Shown: positions 1-6,902, numbered from the stretch's first letter. The stretch: 8,769 nt of DNA from Candidatus Baldrarchaeum yapensis (GCA_016840465.1 JAEOSH010000073.1:1-8769); one strand, 5' to 3'. Made by a program: numbers and translations. The notes: generated by a model not told the origin, from the sequence alone.

Positions 1-135
1 TTCGCGATGCGATTCGGCCCCAGCGAGCTACACGTGTTTTCTCGATGCGCTCGTTTTGCACTTCTTCGAGTGGGCGGCAGATGCGGGTCCGCCTCCGGCT
101 GTTGTTTGGGATTTGCATGATATTGCTTAGGGTTG

Positions 136-167
136 CGCCCGCCGTACCGTATTTCGGTCGCCCGCCG
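136..167. repeat. 9-bp direct repeat CGCCCGCCG, two copies
   Basis: CGCCCGCCG is present at 136-144 and again at 159-167. The ACCG/CGGT hairpin (146-158) lies exactly between the copies. This may be a feature of RNA folding rather than a duplicated DNA unit. Confidence 0.6.
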
Positions 168-204
168 GTGCGCGTTTCGCCGCAGGGTGGGAGGTGGTGT
201 GAAT

Positions 205-234
205 GAGGGAATAGACCATAAATGTCCATTCCTC
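205..234. other. Imperfect stem-loop at the right edge of the GC-rich block
   Basis: Bases 205-216 can pair with 224-234: GAGG, AAT and GAC pair with GTC, ATT and CCTC, with a single bulged G and one A-C mismatch around a 7-nt loop. T204 and A235 can add a pair. It sits exactly at the boundary between GC-rich and AT-rich sequence, so it could be the last helix of an RNA encoded to its left. No long T-run follows on the plus strand. Confidence 0.4.
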
Positions 235-262
235 AGAAAGTTTCAGAAGTACTAACATTAAC

Positions 263-276
263 GGAATATTAAAATC
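263..276 (+). promoter_or_regulatory. Possible TATA/BRE region for the rpl15e operon
   Basis: An AT-rich stretch (AATATTAAAA at 265-274) lies about 60-70 bases upstream of the chosen rpl15e start. A transcript starting near 295-300 would have a 35-40 nt leader containing the GGTGAT ribosome site. The match to an archaeal TATA box is only approximate. Confidence 0.3.
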
Positions 277-334
277 CCCACATGTATGATTTTCATCAAG
301 TGAATTGCTAACTAACGATCACATGGTGATGAGA

Positions 335-925
335 GTGGCCAAAGGATTGTACCATTACCTTGCGGAGGCGTGGAAAAAGCCCTATGACTCCTACATTGCC
401 GAGTTGATGAAACAGAGGGTGCAGAAGTGGAGAGAGGAACCAGCAGTAGTGAGAGTTCCAAGGCCGATTCGACCAGATAAGGCAAGAAAACTTGGTTATA
501 AGGCAAAACCCGGATTTGTAATAGTAAGGGTCAGAGTTCGTAGAGGTTCTATGAGAAAGCCAAGACCGCGTGCAGGAAGAAAGCCTAAGAAGATGGGTGT
601 CGCGAAAATAACTATGGGTAAGAATCTAAGGTGGATCGCAGAGGAAAGGGCCGCAAGGAAGTTCCCAAACTTGGAAGTGCTGAACAGTTATTGGGTCTGG
701 GAGGACGGTAAGTATAAATGGTACGAGGTTATAATGGTCGACCCTCATCATCCGGCAATAAAAAATGATCCGGATATAAATTGGATCTGTAGCAATAAAC
801 ACAAGAGAAGAGTCTTCAGAGGATTAACAAGTGCCGGAAAGAAGGCGCGTGGACTCAGAGGTAGGGGTAAAGGAAGAGAGAAGGTTAGACCAAGCATACG
901 TGCGCATGGTAGAAGAGGTAAATGA
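335..925 (+). CDS. rpl15e: 50S ribosomal protein L15e
   Basis: Structural protein of the archaeal large ribosomal subunit, found in archaea and eukaryotes but not bacteria. The 196-residue product carries family hallmarks along its whole length: [11 protein letters not shown] at the N-terminus (about 3-13), [19 protein letters not shown] (53-71), [16 protein letters not shown] (74-89), [19 protein letters not shown] (102-120), [10 protein letters not shown] (134-143) and [14 protein letters not shown] (161-174), then a basic tail. Start choice: the frame is open from a TTG at 305 and has ATGs at 323 and 329. The GTG at 335 has GGTGAT at 325-330, four bases upstream, the same spacing as used by pop5 below, and gives the family-like MAKGLYHY N-terminus. 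It is the first gene of a tight run with RNA-processing genes; only 14 nt separate it from the next start. Confidence 0.97.
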   Translation: MAKGLYHYLAEAWKKPYDSYIAELMKQRVQKWREEPAVVRVPRPIRPDKARKLGYKAKPGFVIVRVRVRRGSMRKPRPRAGRKPKKMGVAKITMGKNLRWIAEERAARKFPNLEVLNSYWVWEDGKYKWYEVIMVDPHHPAIKNDPDINWICSNKHKRRVFRGLTSAGKKARGLRGRGKGREKVRPSIRAHGRRGK

Positions 926-939
926 AGAAGTGATAGAAT

Positions 940-1404
940 TTGCGTTTCAAAGTAATTTCCTTATCTTTTGAAACGTTTTCTCATGCAACTGAAGATTTGA
1001 ACAAAGTTTTAGAAACATTAATGAAGTTCATTCCTCCCGAGGTTTTAAAGCATATTAAGGTATCAAGGGCCACTCTAAGTGGTCATTATAAGAACCCCAT
1101 AGAAATCCTAAGAATAAACATTACTAGGAGCGATCTCATAGATTCCACAATAAAGAAACTTGCAAGCATGATTAACGATAGTGATAAGAGAAGATTGGCA
1201 TTTGAAGTTGGAAGAAGGCTTGATAAAACGGGTAGATTTTATATAAGGTTTGATAAGCAACAAGCATACCTCGGAAATTTCCTAATATCCGACAAGGGAG
1301 ATTCCATAAAAGTAATTATTTCAATTTCGCCACGACCTAAGGACGAGAAATCCGTATCTCAGTTCTTGAAGAAATTGGGGTTGATAATTACGAGTGAGCA
1401 ATAA
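940..1404 (+). CDS. RNA-binding protein, COG1325 exosome-associated family
   Basis: A 154-residue archaeal RNA-binding protein of the COG1325/PF01877 type, annotated as an exosome-associated or dsRBD-fold RNA-binding protein. Recognition rests on the N-terminal pattern with HATED (15-19), the motif LSGHYKNPIEIL (46-57), and a C-terminal hydrophobic strand ending in ISISPRPK. Length fits the family. Its exact biochemical role is not settled; involvement in RNA degradation or processing is inferred from conserved neighbours (L15e, RNase P and exosome genes). Start: TTG at 940 is preceded by AGTGAT (929-934) with a 5-nt gap, and this gives the full-length N-terminus. The stop codon overlaps the next start by one base (TAATG), indicating translational coupling with rnp3. 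Confidence 0.85.
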   Translation: MRFKVISLSFETFSHATEDLNKVLETLMKFIPPEVLKHIKVSRATLSGHYKNPIEILRINITRSDLIDSTIKKLASMINDSDKRRLAFEVGRRLDKTGRFYIRFDKQQAYLGNFLISDKGDSIKVIISISPRPKDEKSVSQFLKKLGLIITSEQ

Positions 1405-2138
1405 TGCCGATAATGTATTATGACATTTATGTGGATTTTCTTGTGCCTGATATCAGTAAACTCATGCAATTTGCACGCGAACTCGGATTCTCCGGGATAT
1501 GTATTTGTACATCGGATGTAAAAATTCTCAGAGAAATCTCCTCAAGTATTTCAAAAAACGAAATTGATTTAGATGTCGGCGTACGTTTCTCAATACGTGA
1601 AAACAACGTTAGGAGAATTAAGGACATTCTCCCTAATATCAGGAGATACGTTGACATAATTTCTGTTGTTTGTACAAACAGGGAGGTTTCCGCCTGGAGT
1701 GCACGCGACGGGCGTATTGACATTCTGACCTTCGATTCCTACGAGAGTTTAAGGGTGTTTGCTGAAGGGGCTGCTAGGCTTGCAGGAGAGAATAAGAAGG
1801 CGATTGAGATGCCGATTAGACTACTACTCACCGCGCGTGGCATCAAGAGAGCACGATTACTACATGAAGTTCGAAGAGTGCTATGGCTGGCCAGGAGATT
1901 TGGATCTGATGTTGTCATAAGTAGCGGAGCCAGATCGATATATGAAATGCGTGCGCCTCGCGATGTTTTATCGATCGCAATTACATTGTTAGGACTTGAT
2001 AAGGATACTGCGCTAAAAGCCATTTCAGAGATCCCCCGTAAAATCATAGAGACGAGCCGTGAAAAGAGGTCACGGAACTTTGTACTTCCAGGGGTAAGAA
2101 TTGTCGGGAAGATGGGTGATAAAAATGGTAAAGTTTGA
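1404..2138 (+). CDS. rnp3: RNase P protein component 3 (Rpp30)
   Basis: Protein subunit of archaeal RNase P, which with the catalytic RNA removes 5' leaders from pre-tRNAs; Rpp30 pairs with Pop5 to activate the catalytic domain of the RNA. The 244-residue protein has the TIM-barrel (PHP-like) pattern of the family: DIYVDF strand (7-12), GFSGICICTSD (28-38), SARDGRIDILTF (99-110), and the C-terminal VVISSGARSIYEMRAPRDVL (170-189) followed by LLGL and the ISEIPRKII helix. Start ATG at 1404 overlaps the previous stop and has GTGA at 1394-1397; a second ATG at 1413 is possible but has no better ribosome site. The 3' end overlaps pop5 by 14 nt. Confidence 0.95.
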   Translation: MPIMYYDIYVDFLVPDISKLMQFARELGFSGICICTSDVKILREISSSISKNEIDLDVGVRFSIRENNVRRIKDILPNIRRYVDIISVVCTNREVSAWSARDGRIDILTFDSYESLRVFAEGAARLAGENKKAIEMPIRLLLTARGIKRARLLHEVRRVLWLARRFGSDVVISSGARSIYEMRAPRDVLSIAITLLGLDKDTALKAISEIPRKIIETSREKRSRNFVLPGVRIVGKMGDKNGKV

Positions 2139-2451
2139 AAGACGGAGGTACTTGGCATTTAAACTTTATCCGGAAAAAAAGGAGGTTAAAAAGAATTCTC
2201 TAGCACGGGAAATCTGGACTTCACTTATATCATTATTCGGTGAAAAGGCCGCGGCCGACACCAACTTCTGGCTTGTCGATTATGATGAAGAGAAGTGTAT
2301 AGGAATAGCACGTTGCACGAATAGAACCGTTGAGATCCTCAGATCAGCGATTGCACTACTCTCATCGGTCGATAGTATTAGAATCTCGGTAAAGACTCTC
2401 AAAATTTCCGGATCGCTTAGAAAGCTTAGGAAAAAATACTTATTAAGATGA
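2125..2451 (+). CDS. rnp2: RNase P protein component 2 (Pop5)
   Basis: Pop5 homologue, partner of Rpp30 in archaeal RNase P. The 108-residue product matches the RRM-like Pop5/Rpp14 family in length and pattern: the RRRYLAFKLYP strand (6-16), the central helix SLAREIWTSLISLFGEKAAADTN, then CIGIARCTNRTVEILRSAI (core strand plus helix) and the late VKTLKISGSLRKLRKKYL segment, equivalent to the usual SGTIK region. The reading frame is open further upstream from a TTG at 2101, but the ATG at 2125 is preceded by GGGTGAT (2114-2120) with a 4-nt gap and gives the family N-terminus. It overlaps the end of rnp3 by 14 nt, so the pair is probably translationally coupled and made in matched amounts. Confidence 0.92.
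   Translation: MVKFERRRYLAFKLYPEKKEVKKNSLAREIWTSLISLFGEKAAADTNFWLVDYDEEKCIGIARCTNRTVEILRSAIALLSSVDSIRISVKTLKISGSLRKLRKKYLLR
2432..2447 (+). promoter_or_regulatory. Possible TATA box upstream of the gfcR-like gene
   Basis: AAAAATACTTATTA within the end of pop5 resembles an archaeal BRE/TATA pair. A start about 25-30 bases downstream would fall near 2465-2475, giving a nearly leaderless mRNA for the ATG at 2480. That fits the lack of a clear Shine-Dalgarno site there. Independent transcription in addition to read-through from the operon is possible. Confidence 0.3.
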
Positions 2452-2462
2452 GGCGAATCTTA
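2444..2462. other. Small stem-loop across the pop5 stop codon
   Basis: TAAGAT (2444-2449) pairs with ATCTTA (2457-2462) around a 7-nt loop. The stop codon of pop5 (2449-2451) lies inside. It could act in mRNA processing or weak termination, or be chance; it lacks a following T-run. Confidence 0.25.
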
Positions 2463-2479
2463 TAGTAAACTGCTTATTA

Positions 2480-3277
2480 ATGTCCTGTTGCCTAAAATCT
2501 CACATTGTGGTGGAATACTTGCATGCGGAGGTAAAGAAAAGAGATACGCGCTTTGAAAGTTTACAAAAGAAGATCCTCGCAATAGAGTTATTGAGACTGC
2601 TCAAGAAGGTCTACACGTATGAAGAGTTATCTAAAAGCTTAGGACTACCCATCACCGTGATTAATAGGTATGTGAAGGGACACGTGCTCCCACGGGAGGA
2701 GAGAGCGGAGGAAATAATAAAATTCGCGCAAAAGGAAATAAATTTAAGGCAAGAAATCCGTAGAAGGATAAAATTCGATGAGAACGGGTATTTCAACAAT
2801 ATGGAAATTTTAAGTGATACTCACCTGCTTAAACTCATTGCAAAAATAGTTGCAGAGAAATTTAGAAAATTCAATATAACTAAGGTGCTCACAGCGGCCG
2901 TTGATGGAATACCTTTAGCCGTACACATAGCGAGCGAGTTAGGTGTGGATATGGTCTTTGCGAAAAAGGAAAAGGAGGTTGGTGTAAAGGAATTCCTGGA
3001 GGAGGTGTATGCACCTAGTTTTTCCGGTATGCTTGTGAGTCTATATCTGCCTAAAGGGTTAATAAAGCCAAACGATTGTGTTTTAATAGTTGATGATGTC
3101 ATGAGATCGGGGGAGACGCAAAAGGCTCTAATTAACCTAGCTAGAAAAGCCGGAGCAAGAGTTGCTGGTGTATTTATACTGATAGCCATAGGTGATAGAT
3201 GGAAGGATAAAATACCAGCAGACTCGGACTTTCAACTGGAGATATTCTTGCATTTGAAAGAACCCTATGCAACATGA
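2480..3277 (+). CDS. gfcR: GfcR/PyrE-like HTH-phosphoribosyltransferase regulator
   Basis: Orotate-phosphoribosyltransferase-like protein of the COG0856 family, which fuses an N-terminal helix-turn-helix to a PRTase domain. In haloarchaea the family member GfcR is a transcriptional activator of sugar and central carbon metabolism; the role in Thermoproteota is not established. Seen here in 265 residues: an HTH-like stretch at about 45-71 (TYEELSKSLGLP then VINRYVKGHVLP), a linker, then a PRTase fold with the PRPP-binding loop VLIVDDVMRSGET at 201-213 (two acidic residues followed by the S-G-E-T phosphate loop). A purine or pyrimidine salvage PRTase activity cannot be excluded. The start is uncertain: homologues I recall begin near residue 27 (ESLQKK), so the first 25 residues may be an extension or a mis-chosen start. 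Its 3' end overlaps the convergent protease gene by 13 nt. Confidence 0.8.
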   Translation: MSCCLKSHIVVEYLHAEVKKRDTRFESLQKKILAIELLRLLKKVYTYEELSKSLGLPITVINRYVKGHVLPREERAEEIIKFAQKEINLRQEIRRRIKFDENGYFNNMEILSDTHLLKLIAKIVAEKFRKFNITKVLTAAVDGIPLAVHIASELGVDMVFAKKEKEVGVKEFLEEVYAPSFSGMLVSLYLPKGLIKPNDCVLIVDDVMRSGETQKALINLARKAGARVAGVFILIAIGDRWKDKIPADSDFQLEIFLHLKEPYAT

Positions 3278-3837
3278 GTATTGCTGGTTTTCCGACTACT
3301 CGCCATACTTGATCTCAACATTTCAAAAATACCTTTGAACACCTTAAGTAACCCGTCTATTGCGCCTCTCACCTTGTCCGAAAGTCCGGCTCCAAGGTCC
3401 AATACACCTGGTTGTATTCCTATTATGAGTATACGCACATTCGGAAGGTGCCCCCGCAAGTACTTCAAAAAAAGCGTTAATGGAAGGTTATGTGTTGATA
3501 ATGCAATGCCGGATATCTCATTCTCGAATATTATCGATACGGTACCTGGTTCTGCCGATATGTCGGCACAATCCACAATTATTATGTGAGAGGGTGACTC
3601 TCTTAAAATAACTCCGGTAAAATTCTCTGGAGATTGACCACATGATAGTAACACCACGTTCTCTGGGGGGTTTTCCCTACTAAGTTCTCTAACAAAAATA
3701 ACTCCCGCGCCATCATCGCCCCGCAACTCATTACCTATTCCCAAAATAATTAAACGTCTTACATTCTCAAGAAAGTTTGCTAGTATGTCGAAGAGATTTG
3801 CAGATTTGTCATGATCTGTTTTGCCTGTGGGTTCCAT
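3265..3837 (-). CDS. Hydrogenase maturation protease-like protein (peptidase M52, HycI/HyaD family)
   Basis: Members of this family clip the C-terminal tail of the large subunit of [NiFe]-hydrogenases after nickel insertion. The 190-residue product has the family landmarks: GIGNELRGDDGAGV at 33-46 (first acidic nickel ligand in the GDDG position), IIIVDCAD at 86-92 (second acidic ligand D89), STHNLPL at 114-120 (ligand H116) and GIQPG at 140-144. Family members are usually about 150-170 residues; here there is a polar N-terminal extension of about 28 residues and a Ser/Arg-rich tail. No other ATG, GTG or TTG codon occurs before residue 32, so the ATG at 3837 is the plausible start, with GGGATGAT just upstream. 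No hydrogenase subunit gene is in the window, so the substrate is unknown. It starts divergently from the EndA-like gene. Confidence 0.85.
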   Translation of the reverse strand: MEPTGKTDHDKSANLFDILANFLENVRRLIILGIGNELRGDDGAGVIFVRELSRENPPENVVLLSCGQSPENFTGVILRESPSHIIIVDCADISAEPGTVSIIFENEISGIALSTHNLPLTLFLKYLRGHLPNVRILIIGIQPGVLDLGAGLSDKVRGAIDGLLKVFKGIFEMLRSSMASSRKTSNTHVA

Positions 3838-3881
3838 AGAATCATCCCATTATGTCCAGTCAAGTCGATGATGATTATTCA

Positions 3882-3886
3882 GGAGG
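3882..3886 (+). promoter_or_regulatory. Strong Shine-Dalgarno site deciding the EndA start
   Basis: GGAGG, ten bases before the ATG at 3897, is the best ribosome site in the 3838-3900 interval. It argues against the upstream in-frame ATG at 3852 and leaves about 59 nt between divergent start codons, enough room for two promoters. Confidence 0.6.
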
Positions 3887-3896
3887 GAAATATAAA

Positions 3897-4439
3897 ATGC
3901 ACGAGGAGGTTAAGGAAAAACCCCTTCAGGCGAGAATACTCAAAGGAGTGATAATCATAGAAGGTGATAATGCTAAGGAGTTGCATGAGCAGGGATATTA
4001 TGGAGAACTAGTGGATGACAATAAAGTTTTATTATCGCCTCTCGAGGCGCTATACTTGCTTGAACGCGGAAAAATAGAAGTTATCGACGAACAGGGAAAC
4101 AAAATCTCATTTTATAAACTTCTACATTACTTTACAGAGAAGTTTCCAAGCCTGATGTCAAATTATATTGTATACCGGGATTTGAGATCACGAGGATATA
4201 TAGTACGCGCGGGAATTGAGGGCATCGCCGAATTTAGATTATATGAGAGAGGATCTAAGGGGAAGGATAAAGTTGCAAAGTATTTGGTGAAGACTATGTG
4301 TGAGGGGCTCTCACTCAGCTTGTTCGAACTGGATAAACTTTCATCCGTGACTAGAAATTTGGGCAAAGAACTCATACTTGCAATCGTCGATAGGCAAGGA
4401 GATACAACTTACTACAAGGTCTCTCGCGTTGAGCTTTAA
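3897..4439 (+). CDS. endA: tRNA-splicing endonuclease EndA-like, probable structural subunit
   Basis: tRNA-intron endonucleases cut bulge-helix-bulge structures to release introns. The 180-residue product has the EndA layout: an N-terminal domain with ELHEQGYYGE (28-37) and LSPLEALYLLERGKIEV (46-62), and a nuclease-like C-terminal domain with VYRDLRSRGYIVRAG (92-106), FRLYERG (113-119) and LGKELILAIVDRQGDTTYYKV (155-175). Aligned by eye to canonical enzymes, the catalytic Tyr (in the KYGADF motif) is Gly109, and there is no histidine at all after residue 77; Lys157 is in place of the catalytic Lys. That is the pattern of the non-catalytic partner in two-subunit crenarchaeal enzymes. Start: GGAGG at 3882-3886 precedes the ATG at 3897; an in-frame ATG at 3852 would add 15 residues but lies only 14 nt from the divergent gene. 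Confidence 0.85.
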   Translation: MHEEVKEKPLQARILKGVIIIEGDNAKELHEQGYYGELVDDNKVLLSPLEALYLLERGKIEVIDEQGNKISFYKLLHYFTEKFPSLMSNYIVYRDLRSRGYIVRAGIEGIAEFRLYERGSKGKDKVAKYLVKTMCEGLSLSLFELDKLSSVTRNLGKELILAIVDRQGDTTYYKVSRVEL

Positions 4440-4578
4440 TATTCTCCTCTCGATCTCCAATTCTGTGATTTTATGTGATAGACCTATTCTTGCATCTGTG
4501 CCGTAAAGTAATGTTTTAATTGGGAGGTAGGAAACCTCTTGAGATATCACTTCAGTTGGTCTTCACCTTGGTGGTATG
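4440..4578 (+). other. Intergenic leader between endA and the PINA gene
   Basis: 139 bases with no ORF of substance. An AT-rich stretch at 4503-4520 could hold a promoter, and a small hairpin GAGGT/ACCTC (4524-4528 with 4534-4538) follows it. GGTGGT at 4570-4575 is the ribosome site. I searched for paired C and D boxes of a guide RNA on both strands and found none. Confidence 0.35.
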
Positions 4579-6198
4579 ATGAAGTCCGTGATTGTCCCTG
4601 ATACCTCAGTGATAATTGAAGGATGGTTATCGAGAAATGTGGAAAATGGAGCGTTGAATGGAGTCAAGATTATAATTCCCCAAATAGTTATCGCCGAGAT
4701 AGAGTACCAGGCAAATATCGGAAAGGCAAGTGGTCTTGCCGGACTTGAGGAGTTGAAACGCTTAAGGGACCTCGCTAATAAGGGACTTATAGAACTTGAG
4801 GTTACTGGCCAAAGGCTCTCACTCGAAGATCTCGCAAAGTTCTCAAACAGTGATATAGACTATTTGATTAGGGAGGAGGCACGGAAGCTTGATGCCACGT
4901 TAATCACTAGCGACAGAATACAAGCTACTCTAGCGTACGCGGAGGGAATCGATGTAAAATACGTTGAAGTATCAGGCAAGAAGGTTAAACTTGAGGACTT
5001 CTTCGATGATCAAACAATGTCCGTACATCTTAAGGAAGGAGTACCTCCACTCGCAAAGAAGGGAACGCCAGGAAACTGGAGGTTAGTTAAGATGAGGGAT
5101 GAGCCTATGACCATCGACGAGTTACAAAGTATCGCTGTAGATATCATTGAGAGGGCAAAAAGCAGTAGTGATGCCTTCATAGAAATAGATGAGCCCGGAG
5201 CAACGGTAATCCAATTGGGAGAATTTAGAATCGCCATTGCTCGTCCACCGTTCTCTGATGGTATGGAAATAACGGCCGTCCGCCCATTAGTAAAATTAAA
5301 ACTTGAAGATTACGGGTTATCAGAGAAACTTATGAAAAGACTGAAAGAGAAGGCTGAAGGCATATTAATTGCCGGACCCCCGGGCGCCGGGAAAAGCACA
5401 TTTGCCTCGGCACTTGCTGAGTTTTATATGCGCCTAAATAGAATAGTTAAAACTATAGAAAGACCCAGAGACCTCCAGGTTCCGCCAGAAGTTACCCAGT
5501 ATACCGCACTTAAGGGAAAACTCGAAAAAACCGCAGATGTGCTACTACTTGTCCGACCTGACTATTGCATATTCGATGAATTGCGTAAAGACGAAGATTT
5601 CAAGATTTTCACGGATTTGAGATTTGCAGGAGTTGGAATGGTTGGTGTCATACACGCGACAAATCCCATTGATGCAATTCAAAGATTTATTGGAAGAGTG
5701 CATATTGGGATGCTCAGTAGAGTTATAGATACCGTCATTTTCATAGAAAACGGCAAAGTGGAGAAAGTGTATTCCTTGAGATTAACTGTGAAAGTACCGA
5801 CGGGAATGCGCGATGTTGAATTAGCAAGACCCGTCGTTGAAATTAGAGATTTCGAGACAGGAGAACTTGAATATGAAATCTACGTATTCGGAGAGCAGAT
5901 AGTTGTAGCCCCCGTTAAAGAAAGAAGAAGAAAAAGACGTATAAGCGAGGAGGAACAAGAAGTTGATCGTGAATTTCACGAAGTTAACATTCAGTATACA
6001 AACAAGTACTTTGTACTGATATTACCACCGTCCTTTGCACGAAAGAACGCCGAAATATATGGTGATGACACATTCCTCTTCTGTGCAAGAGTTAATAAGA
6101 GAGGAGAGATACATATAAGGAAAAAGAGCAGTTATGGTCAACTGTTAATGATGGCGTTGAGGGATGGTGCAAGGTTAAGGGCTCGTATTGCTGATTAG
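4579..6198 (+). CDS. pina: PINA: PIN domain, ATPase and KH protein
   Basis: Homologue of archaeal PINA (COG1855); in Sulfolobus islandicus PINA is reported as an essential hexameric ATPase that drives Holliday-junction migration and interacts with Hjc and Hjm. The 539-residue protein shows three parts. PIN domain (1-130): acidic residues at D8 (DTS), E40/E42, D92/D94 and D112 (TSDR), so the metal-site residues look intact. ATPase of the secretion/PilT type (about 245-400): Walker A GPPGAGKST at 266-274, Walker B ending in FDE with D333 and E334, then a GVIHATNPIDAIQRF segment. After a basic linker (KERRRKRR), a C-terminal KH-like domain (about 470-530). Start: tandem ATGs at 4576 and 4579; the second is better spaced from GGTGGT (4570-4575). 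It ends 2 nt before the convergent rpiA stop. Confidence 0.9.
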   Translation: MKSVIVPDTSVIIEGWLSRNVENGALNGVKIIIPQIVIAEIEYQANIGKASGLAGLEELKRLRDLANKGLIELEVTGQRLSLEDLAKFSNSDIDYLIREEARKLDATLITSDRIQATLAYAEGIDVKYVEVSGKKVKLEDFFDDQTMSVHLKEGVPPLAKKGTPGNWRLVKMRDEPMTIDELQSIAVDIIERAKSSSDAFIEIDEPGATVIQLGEFRIAIARPPFSDGMEITAVRPLVKLKLEDYGLSEKLMKRLKEKAEGILIAGPPGAGKSTFASALAEFYMRLNRIVKTIERPRDLQVPPEVTQYTALKGKLEKTADVLLLVRPDYCIFDELRKDEDFKIFTDLRFAGVGMVGVIHATNPIDAIQRFIGRVHIGMLSRVIDTVIFIENGKVEKVYSLRLTVKVPTGMRDVELARPVVEIRDFETGELEYEIYVFGEQIVVAPVKERRRKRRISEEEQEVDREFHEVNIQYTNKYFVLILPPSFARKNAEIYGDDTFLFCARVNKRGEIHIRKKSSYGQLLMMALRDGARLRARIAD

Positions 6199-6200
6199 TC

Positions 6201-6902
6201 TCAATCTTTTCTTAAGATATCCACATGATCCTTGTATCCGACATACACAATATCCGCCATGTTTGTAAAAATGCCATTCTCCACCACGCCCGGAATCATA
6301 TTTATTTTTGTTTCTAGTTCCTTGGGATCGTCTATCGGGGTTCCGAATCGTACATCGATGATGAAGTTTCCGTTATCAGTAATTATCGGGCCGACCTTGC
6401 GTTGAGCAAGTCTTAATGCTGCCTTTCCTCCCATTTCCGTAAGTTTTTTCATAACAAAACCGCAGGCAAACGGCAGTACCTCCACGGGTACTGGCGCCCT
6501 TTCACCCAATCTTTTAACGCGCTTCGTAAAATCAACAACAATAATGAGTTTCTTTGCCGCAGCGTCAACAATTTTCTCCCGAGTTAAAGCAGCGCCACCG
6601 CCCTTTATCATATCTAGATCATCTGATATCTCATCTGCTCCGTCAATCGCTAGGTCGAGTTCGGGATACTCATCCAAAGTCACTATCCTTATACCACTAC
6701 CCACAAGCAGGAAATATGCCTGTGTCGATGATGGAACAGCATAAACTTCCAAATCTTCGTTTTTTACTCTCTCTATAAGAAACTTTACTGCGTACTCGAC
6801 TGTACTTCCACTTCCAATTCCAATTACTGCTCCATCACGTATAAGTTTCACCGCTTCTCTCGCAGCATTCTTTTTCGCAATTTCTTTTATTTCATTTCCC
6901 AT
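6201..6902 (-). CDS. rpiA: Ribose-5-phosphate isomerase A
   Basis: Interconverts ribose 5-phosphate and ribulose 5-phosphate in the cytoplasm, supplying ribose for PRPP and nucleotides in archaea, which mostly lack the oxidative pentose phosphate route. The 233-residue protein is full length for RpiA and has all main motifs: GIGSGSTVEYAV (28-39, phosphate loop), the acidic pair in DGADE (87-91), KGGGAALTREKIV (100-112) with K100 and catalytic-base E109, KRLGERAPVPVEVLPF (130-145) and GPIITDNGNFIID (171-183). Start ATG at 6902 has GGTG 8 nt upstream. It lies 11 nt downstream of the coiled-coil gene on the same strand, and its ribosome site overlaps that gene's stop, so the two are almost certainly cotranscribed and coupled. 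Confidence 0.97.
   Translation of the reverse strand: MGNEIKEIAKKNAAREAVKLIRDGAVIGIGSGSTVEYAVKFLIERVKNEDLEVYAVPSSTQAYFLLVGSGIRIVTLDEYPELDLAIDGADEISDDLDMIKGGGAALTREKIVDAAAKKLIIVVDFTKRVKRLGERAPVPVEVLPFACGFVMKKLTEMGGKAALRLAQRKVGPIITDNGNFIIDVRFGTPIDDPKELETKINMIPGVVENGIFTNMADIVYVGYKDHVDILRKD

Larger units (their letters stand above)
1..234. other. GC-rich non-coding block, possible end of a structured RNA
   Basis: No convincing protein is encoded here. By hand count 123 of the first 200 bases are G or C, against 34 of the next 100, a sharp step in an otherwise AT-rich window. Several short hairpins can be drawn: CACT/AGTG around 59-74, GGCGG/CCGCC around 74-95, ACCG/CGGT at 146-158, and a longer one at 205-234. 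The 9-mer CGCCCGCCG occurs twice as a direct repeat (136-144 and 159-167). In thermophilic archaea with AT-rich genomes, such GC islands are typically stable RNAs. I looked for signature motifs of SRP RNA, RNase P RNA, 5S and 16S rRNA on both strands and recognised none. The block reaches the left edge, so it may be truncated; strand and identity are unknown. Confidence 0.4.

Noticed and set aside
1-206. Open frames through the GC-rich left end (plus frame 3 to 206, and a minus frame to the edge)
   Set aside because: Arg/Pro/Cys-rich composition with no recognisable motif and no ribosome site; fits translation of a GC-rich non-coding sequence.
1-240. RNase P RNA or SRP RNA, because of the neighbouring RNase P genes
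   Set aside because: I could not find the conserved GGAAAGTCC or ACAGAA..GGCTTA elements, or the SRP GGAAG..GGAGCAGCC loop, on either strand.
305-334. N-terminal extension of L15e from TTG 305 or ATG 323/329
   Set aside because: No ribosome site for these starts, residues unlike the family, and GGTGAT at 325-330 is correctly placed for GTG 335.
4440-4575. C/D box guide RNA between endA and pina
   Set aside because: No paired RTGATGA and CTGA boxes with proper spacing on either strand.
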